Shown here one piece after another: positions 15,601 to 24,600 of a stretch of DNA of 64,000 nt. Below the pieces are notes generated by a model. The model had not been told where the DNA came from. It made no database searches and was given only the letters and a program-made list of their open reading frames with translations. This stretch comes from Panopea generosa (taxonomy: Eukaryota > Mollusca > Bivalvia > Adapedonta > Hiatellidae), in NCBI GenBank assembly GCA_029582155.1, contig CM055901.1, forward strand, positions 22,113,597 through 22,177,596, in the 5' to 3' direction. How positions within the stretch are numbered: the stretch's first letter is position 1; each line of letters starts with the position of its first letter. Made by a program: the position numbers and the translations under genes.

Positions 15601-18600
15601 TGTTACACAGTTACAACCATCGAACCTGAACACAAAGGAATATGCACAGCTGGTTTCATACTGACTGTAACTTTCATTGAAAGGCGAGTATTGGTTCAAT
15701 AAAAGAAGCACGTATAAATTTTTTATTTCCGACAATGCAAAAAGCCATAATTCAATCAATGATTATCCAACAGGTAAACAAAAGGGATATGTGCAACTAG
15801 ACCTCACCACTCTGATACTTCCCGGCAAAGTTTTGACTAAATCTAACCACAGATGTCGAAAGAGTTCCCTGAACAAGATTGTTAATTCCGAACATGCAAA
15901 CAACTGTATTCCAGTCAAAAATCACTAAACACAATGTAAAAGTGATATGTGCAACCAGAGTTCACTCTGATACTTCCCAGTAAGTTATGGCTGAAATTAA
16001 CCACAGATGTCAAAGAAGATCTCAAAACAAGATGTTTAATTCTAAAAATGCAAAGGGTACTTATCATTGAACAGGAATGTAAACAAAATATACATTTACA
16101 TGACCAGACCTCAAATTGAGCAAGCAAGTTTCAGCAAAATTTGACCAAATGGTCGCAGTTTTGAACATGAATTGTGACAGACGGAAAGCACAAAAACAAC
16201 ACGTCTCCCATAATATTTATTATGTTTTTCCAATTATTTATATAACTAATCATGTTATAAAATAGTTCACCCTTTGTTAAAAACAGGTTAAAGGGTCACA
16301 TATAAAACATAACAGTATTTTGTAAAAGAGTTGTTTGATTTGGTGCAGGTTTAAATGTAACTTGCAATTTTTTTTTTGTTATGGAAATATTTACATATTG
16401 CAATTTTTGTTTAAGTGCTTAGGAAATCCATTTAGTATTTTCTAAATTCCCCCTATCATTTTTAAGTGATAAATTTTACCCCAGCATGTAAATTCTTTTT
16501 CACAAGTGGTAAATTCTACCCCAGCTGATACGCACCTGGTTCTTCTTTCTCATCCTCTGTCTCATCCTTGTCTGTCGTGTCCTGGGAGACTGACAAAAGG
16601 TTGTCGTACGATTTTGTTTTCATCTCCTCAACAGCACCATGTTGTAGATCACCCATCAGATAATCAGACACACTGGATATGTAATAGACAACATATTAAA
16701 GTTAAATATTGACCAAGACGATCATATAAAACAAATCACATCAGTAAAGTCCTATAAGTTCTCATTAAAATTTAAAAAAAAAATGTCTTTGTTGAATGAA
16801 TGAATGAATGAATGAATGAATGAATGAATAGGGTTTTACGGTGTACCAACACATTATAGGTTATTTGACGCCAACAGGAAGGAAGATTCCAGGTTCACTC
16901 TACATGTACAAAAACAACAAACTAACATACAGATTTAAAAAAATACACCAACAAATGAATATGCAGAATGAACCTAGAACTCTGATACCTGCAGAACTGC
17001 AGGGTTTTAGCAAATTCTATCGCATTACTCAAATTATCGCTTCTTATGACATGCATGAGCCACAGTGGTCCTATTCTTGCCATTACTCATATGGCTCCCT
17101 GAAATCACAAAGGGGTTGATAATTTAACCATAATAGTGAACATGACAAAAAATGATAATATGAACATGACACCCATTCGGAGGATTCCTACCCCTCTGCA
17201 GAGATCAGCAGTGATTCTATTCTTAGCCGGAACCACACAGGCTTATCTTTTTTGAATCAACTTTCAATTATAGATATACAAATTATACATGTTGAATAAT
17301 AACCTATCAGACCTGATGCCAGTATGCCACATTCCTGTATTTTCTTGTATTTTCTTTAAAGTCATGTAGATAGAAGGAAAACACATAATTTGCATATTGC
17401 TAATTTTAGTCATCTTGCCAAAAACTATTAACAAAATGCTTTTTAACCTCTGTATAAAGTTGCACCTACAAGAACACTACTTTACAAAGAACATGCACTC
17501 ATACAGAAAGTTTCAAACAATAACTACTTGGAATAGTTCTACAAAAAAATCTAATGTCAGAGTTTGTTATAGTAATATTTGGTTAATTTATTATAGACTA
17601 TACTTATATATACACATTACCGTTGATACCATTATGTCACTTCAATATATATCAGATTTGCACCTTTTATATCCATTCCCCATTCTCAAAAGTAAAAACA
17701 GCTTGTATTTGTACAGACTACAGTTAAATGTAAGTGTGTATCCCAAATTACTTCTTAAGGGGTCATCTCTTATATAACTGCTTGCAACACTTAAGCCGCA
17801 CATTTCTGTTGTTAGTATTCAAGTCTGTCGGTACCTCATACAACTTGGAACTATTATTTTTTTCATGTTTGTAATAACCTGTTGGCGTCAAACAACAGAT
17901 GTCTTAAACTTTGTTTCATTTGATGCATTCAGTTGAAAGTTATAAAACTTCTCAAATCAAGCACATTTTAATGTAAAGGGAGGTAATTTGAAGAAAAAAA
18001 ATCTTTGACATTTGATATCCTCAAAATAAAATATAATTTTAAAGAATGAAATGTAGATTTTTATTGTTGAAATATGTCCCTGCATTCTCACAAATTTTAA
18101 TCTAGTACATATCAGTCAATCATGATTTAATTAGCAAAAAAGCTACATAACCCATGGGACCCATAATCTGGGTCATTGTCATAAAAATTAAAATGATGTT
18201 GAAATCAAAACATTAACCTATTTTGTTTTTCCATTTCAAACTAATACATAATTCAATTAAGCAGTATAAAAATATTTTGCAACTTTTGACGGTCAGTATT
18301 TAATGGACATACCTTTTACTGAACTCGAGGGCCAACTGATCTATGGCATCACTGAAGGCCACCTCCATACTCGCTGTACTGTGACCCTCGTAGTCATAGC
18401 CTGTAATGCACAAACCATGTTACGTTATATCAGGAAAACATCAAAGGAAGTGCAAATCACCAAATGTTTAAAACAATATTTGTATCTATACAAGCCTCAT
18501 CCCAAGTGCCAGTAAGTTCGCACTACCGTATATTCCCTTATTAACGCCCCCCGGGGCGTTACATTTTACAAGGTGGGGGTGTTTATTAAAGATAAAAAAA

Positions 18601-21600
18601 AGAAAATTTAACAACAGTGTATAGAACTAAAATGTATGTTAAGAGTTTAATTGGTATTACTAACATACAATTTTATGTGAGTTTGTGCTTTTTAAGTGCC
18701 TGGATTAAAGGAATTTTCTTTTAGAAAGATGCGTTTTATTTTGGTAGAACCAGTACCGAGTATTGCTTATATGAACTGCTCTTGAGTCCGCTTTCTAGGT
18801 AAAACCAGTGATGTGTGCTGCTTTTTTGAGATATCTGGTTGAGCAGGGAACCAAACCTGTAAGCCTTAGCATGAGTGAACAACACTTTATCCATGCCCCA
18901 CTATTTGGTTTGTTCCAGTTCTACTGCAGATATTGAAGTACTTATATACTGTTAGACACAGAAATATCACGATGAGCTTGTAAACAGGTCTTTTCATCAA
19001 TAATTAAATAGTTTTAATACCAAGTAGATATTATATAAAATGTCATTTTTTTAATACTGTAACATGTATGTAGCTGCTATCATATTCCATATGCATACAT
19101 CCCATAATGTTAAATTATTTTTTTCTCAACATACTTCAAAATAGGAATGATTCATTTTCAGTGATTCAGTTTGGATCTCTACGACTGCAATGTGGTAATA
19201 CACCTTCACATATTCACATCCACATTGTGATAAGTGTACAAAATAGTAACACATGCAATTAACTCAAGTAGTTAATAATTTGCCTGATTAATTTATCATT
19301 TATTACGCATGTTATTATTTTATCAAACATGCAACCTCTTTCTGGAATGTGACACACCCTACTTCCCTAGATGTACCTATAAACTTCATTATTGACTCTT
19401 CATGCAGCTGTCAGAGCGAGAGGATCGGTGCATTTGAGCTCCAGCCTTCTAAGTTGGTCAAATATGTAAGAAAGGTTTTGATCAGTGGAATTTCAATCCA
19501 AATTCTGAACAACAGTTGATTCCATCAGGTGAATGCCGGAGGATGTTTTTAAAATATCATTGGTTTATGAATTTAGAGTGGCCCTAGAAAGGATTGTTTT
19601 GATGTGGAACAACATTAGCAGCTCATTAACCAACCATGGTGACACATCGACACAGCACTTACAGTAGATGGTGGTATTCAACCTAGGTAATCAACAATTA
19701 CAAGTAATCATCAGTTCCAGCCAGTGGTGCAGCACCGGGAGAAGTAGCAACCCTGCCAGTACGTCCAGTGGCTACGTAATCATCTTTGTATTACTTGCCA
19801 AAATGCTATATGCAAAGTGGGAGGGTAAATAAAAACTTATGACCTGTAAACTGAATATGGTCATCCACGGCTTCATGGTATACATAGGAAATATGCTCTA
19901 GAAAAGGTTTTTCTTTTATGTCGGTCAGAGATTGGAAAATAGTATGTATGTGACACCCCATCTTCCCAAGATGTATCTATAAACCACATTTGATCATCAG
20001 TAAAGTTGATAAAGTCTACTTGTACTCACTTTTAATATTGCCAATGAGGGTTCCTGCAGCAGAGAAGAGTTCTGTGGTGTTGAGGGGTGGATATTTCTGC
20101 AGTACCGACTTCAGTGTACACAGAGCATCCCCCAGCCTCTCGTGAGCCAGCACGCGCATGTCCTCATCACACTCTGAAACATACAATCATGGCAATGTAT
20201 AAAAAAAATTTTTTTTTAATCAGTTAATTAAATTAATTCCCAAAATACAAAGGGTAGCAAATCATTGAACCGGAATGAAAAATGGATATGCCCAACTAGA
20301 CCTCTCACTGATTCTTCCTTTCAAGTTTGCACTAAATCTGACCACAGGTGTCAAAGGAGTTCTCCGAACAAGATTTTTTAATAAAAAAAATAAAAAAAAT
20401 GCTAAGGGCAGCAACTCAGTCAAAAATCATCTATCGCTTACTAAAAAGATAGTAGATGTAGACCTAACATTTATCCTTCTAAGCAAGTTTTAGCTTAATG
20501 CTTCCACAGATGTCGTCAGGGTTCCTCATACAACATTTTGTGACAAAAAGACAGACAGATGGAAAGCACAAAACAGAGAAAGAAAACATAACAAGATCAT
20601 CAGAGTACAAAATTGTTAAATCTAGCATTAAACAGTAAGGCAAATATGACAATTTATTAAATAATTATCATTATGAATGCTTCAATCTGATTGGTTGAAA
20701 ATCGAACTAAACAGGTTAAATAAAATGAACTATATACCACTTATTCCTTAAAAAATGATCTATTGGCCACTCATTCTGTTAAAACCTGTTTCAACTGGTC
20801 GAAACCATTTACCGAGTCAATAGTTCAAACCAAATGTTCTATCCCTTTGTGTAGGGATTATCAACTGTTCTTTTTCTGTTACTGAAAACAGCAATAACTG
20901 CTAAATAAATGTTTCATTAAATTTCGAAAAACTGGCACTGAAATATCATTTTTCAATGCAGAAATATATTTACACAATGAACCTTTTTCTACAATTATTG
21001 TTATGTGTCTAAATAATTACGTCCCATTGATTATCTATTGATGCTGATAACTTCCCGTTGTTTTATTCAAGATATGCAGGTAATTTATCATTAGTAACGC
21101 AACAATTGGAATAACTTGTGGAGAAAAGGCCCAAATTTCACTAAACATCTCAATCATTTTGCATGCTATCATTTTCTAATGAGTTAAGATGTGATCCAAC
21201 TTTAGTAATTTGTGGTCATTTTAACATAAAGTGAGTCCAAGAAATGATTTTGAGAAATTAAACATAACAAGTTGAGGAAAATCTCAACATGAGATGTTGA
21301 GTGAAATTGGCTCCAAGCATTAAAATGTTACAAATATCTAATATGCTCTTCAAACGTCTATTATGAAGCAGTGACTTCTAATAAATTTGCTACACTCTTT
21401 ATTGTAATTAAATATAACAAAACAACCATCTTCCTTTTACATGGCTAATTGTCCTCGGAAAATGTCTATAAGACCCCAAGAAGGAAACTATTAACCTTGA
21501 CTTTGTGTCAGTCAATAGTTTCCTGCTTTGGGTCAAAAGTTGTAAACTATAATAGTAATGACTCTAGAACAGGGATAAATTGTTTCTCTAATAAAGTTAG

Positions 21601-24600
21601 CTCTTTTTCTTAAAGCTCAAGAGTAAAATCTGCAAGTATAGATGGCCTGAAAAAGTTAATGCTAAATGTACCATTTTTTCTTGGTTATGTGATAAAAAAA
21701 GATTTCACATTCGTGCTCATTTATAATAATGAATTCATTGACAAAATTGATATAATGCTCAGTGGAACCTTACATAACATATTTTTGAGTCCATCAACAA
21801 AGTTACACATACAAGCATTATTCTATCTGACTTACCACAAGGTTTACTTTATTTAAAATACATTTTAACTATGCTCACTGCGTGTCCATTACCAAGTTCA
21901 AACACATACATGTATTATGTATATCTGACCACATGGTTCACTAAAGATACATTTTAACTATGCTCACTGCGTGTCCATTACCAAGTTCAAACACATACAT
22001 GTATTATGTATATCTGACCACATTGTTCACCAAAGATACATTATAACTATGCTCACTACGTGTCCATTACCAAGTTCAAACACATACATGTATTATGTAT
22101 ATCTGACCACATTGCTCACCAAAGATACATTATAACTATGCTCACTGCGTGTCCATTACCAGGTTCAAACACATACATGTATTATGTATATCTGACCACA
22201 TGGTTCACCAAAGATACATTATAACTATGCTCACTGCGTGTCCATTACCAAGTTCAAACACATACATGTATTATGTATATCTGACCACATGGTTCACCAA
22301 AGATACATTATAACTGTGCTCACTGCGTGTCCATTACCAAGTTCAAACACATACATGTATTATGTATATCTGACCACATGGTTCACTAAAGATACATTTT
22401 AACTATGCTCAATGCCTGTCCATTACCAAGTTCAAACACATACATGTATTATGTATATCTGACCACATGGTTCACTAAAGATACATTATAACTATGCTCC
22501 CTGCATGTCCATTACCAATTTCAAACACATACATGTATTATGTATATCTGACCACATGGTTAACTAAAGATACATTATAACTGTGCTCACTGCCTGTCCA
22601 TTACCAAGTTCAAACACATACATGTATTATGTATATCTGACCACATGGGTAACTAAAGATACATTATAATTGTGCTCACTGCGTGTCCATTACTAAGTTC
22701 AAACACATACATGTATTATGTATATCTGACCACATGGTTCACTAAAGATACATTATAACTATGCTCACTGCGTGTCCATTACCAAGTTCAAACACATACA
22801 TGTATTATGTATATCTGACCACATTGTTCACTAAAGATACATTATAACTATGCTCACTGCCTGTCCATTACCAAGTTCAAACACATACATGTATTATGTA
22901 TATCTGACCACATTGTTCACTAAAGATACATTATAACAATGCTCACTGCGTGTCCATTACCAAGTTCAAACACATACATGTATTATGTATATCTGACCAC
23001 ATGGTTCACTTAAGATATATATTAACTATGCTCACTGCCTGTCCATTACCAAGTTCAAACACATACATGTATTATGTATATCTGACCACATTGTTCACTA
23101 AAGATACATAATAACTATGCTCACTGCATGTCCATTACCAAGTTCAAACACATACATGTATTATGTATATCTGACCACATGGGTAACTAAAGATACATTA
23201 TAACTGTGCTCACTGCGTGTCCATTACCAAGTTCGAACACATACATGTATTATGTATATCTGACCACATTGTTCACCAAAGATACATTATAACTATGCTC
23301 ACTGTGTGTCCATTACCAAGTTCAAACACATACATGTATTATGTATATCTGACCACATGGGTAACTAAAGATACATTATAACTGTGCTCACTGCGTGTCC
23401 ATTACCAAGTTCAAACACATACATGTATTATGTATATCTGACCACATTGTTCACTAAAGATACATTATAACTGTGCTCACTGCATGTCCATTACCAAGTT
23501 GAAACACATACATGTATTATGTATATCTGACCACATGGTTCACTAAAGATACATTTTAACTGTGTTCACTGCCTGTCCATTACCAAGTTCAAACACATAC
23601 ATATATTATGTATATCTGACCACATGGTTCACTAAAAATACATTATAACTGTGCTCACTGCGTGTCCATTACCAAGTTCAAACACATACATGTATTATGT
23701 ATATCTGACCACATGGTTCACTAAAGATACATTTTAACTATGTTCACTGCCTGTCCATTACCAAGTTCAAACACATACATGTATTATGTATATCTGACCA
23801 CATGGTTCACTAAAGATACATTTTAACTGTGCTCACTGCCTGTCCATTACCAAGTTCAAACACATACATGTATTATGAATATCTGACCACATGGTTCACT
23901 AAAGATACATTATAACTGTGCTCACTGCCTGTCCATTACCAAGTTCAAAAACATACATGTATTATGTATATCTGACCACATGGTTCACTAAAGATACATT
24001 ATAACTGTGCTCACTGCCTGTCCATTACCAAGTTCAAAAACATACATGTATTATGTATATCTGACCACATGGTTTACTAAAGATACATTTTAACTATGCT
24101 CACTGCGTGTCCATTACCAAGTTCAAACACATACATGTATTATGTATATCTGACCACATGGTTCACTAAAGATACATTTTAACTGTGCTCACTGCCTGTC
24201 CATTACCAAGTTCAAACACATACATGTATTATGTATATCTGACCACATGGTTCACTAAAGATACATTATAACTGTGTTCACTGCCTGTCCATTACCAAGT
24301 TCAAACACATACATGTATTATGTATATCTGACCACATGGTTCACTCAAGATACATTATAACTGTGCTCACTGCCTGTCCATTACCAAGTTCAAACACATA
24401 CACATATTATGTATATCTGACCACATTGTTCACCAAATACATTTTAACTATGCTCACTGTGTGTCCATTACCAAGTTCAAACACATACATGTATTATGTA
24501 TATCTGACCACATGGTTCACTAAAGATACATTATAACTGTGCTCACTGCCTGTCCATTACCAAGTTCAAAAACATACATGTTTTATGTATATCTGACCAC

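Larger units (their letters stand above)
16673..20029. other. Introns flanking RhoGAP exon C
   Basis: No exon other than 18,313-18,400. A G/C-rich MITE-like end, CCGTATATTCCCTTATTAAC, is at about 18,526. Two diverged direct repeats, GTGACAC..CCTA/CAT CTTCCC, lie at about 19,348 and 19,950. The 126-codon plus frame at 17,397 has no recognisable domain. Confidence 0.5.

Noticed and set aside
17397-17777. 126-codon plus-strand open frame
   Set aside because: AT-rich composition, no splice sites or motifs that suggest coding, and it lies antisense within a RhoGAP intron; likely chance.
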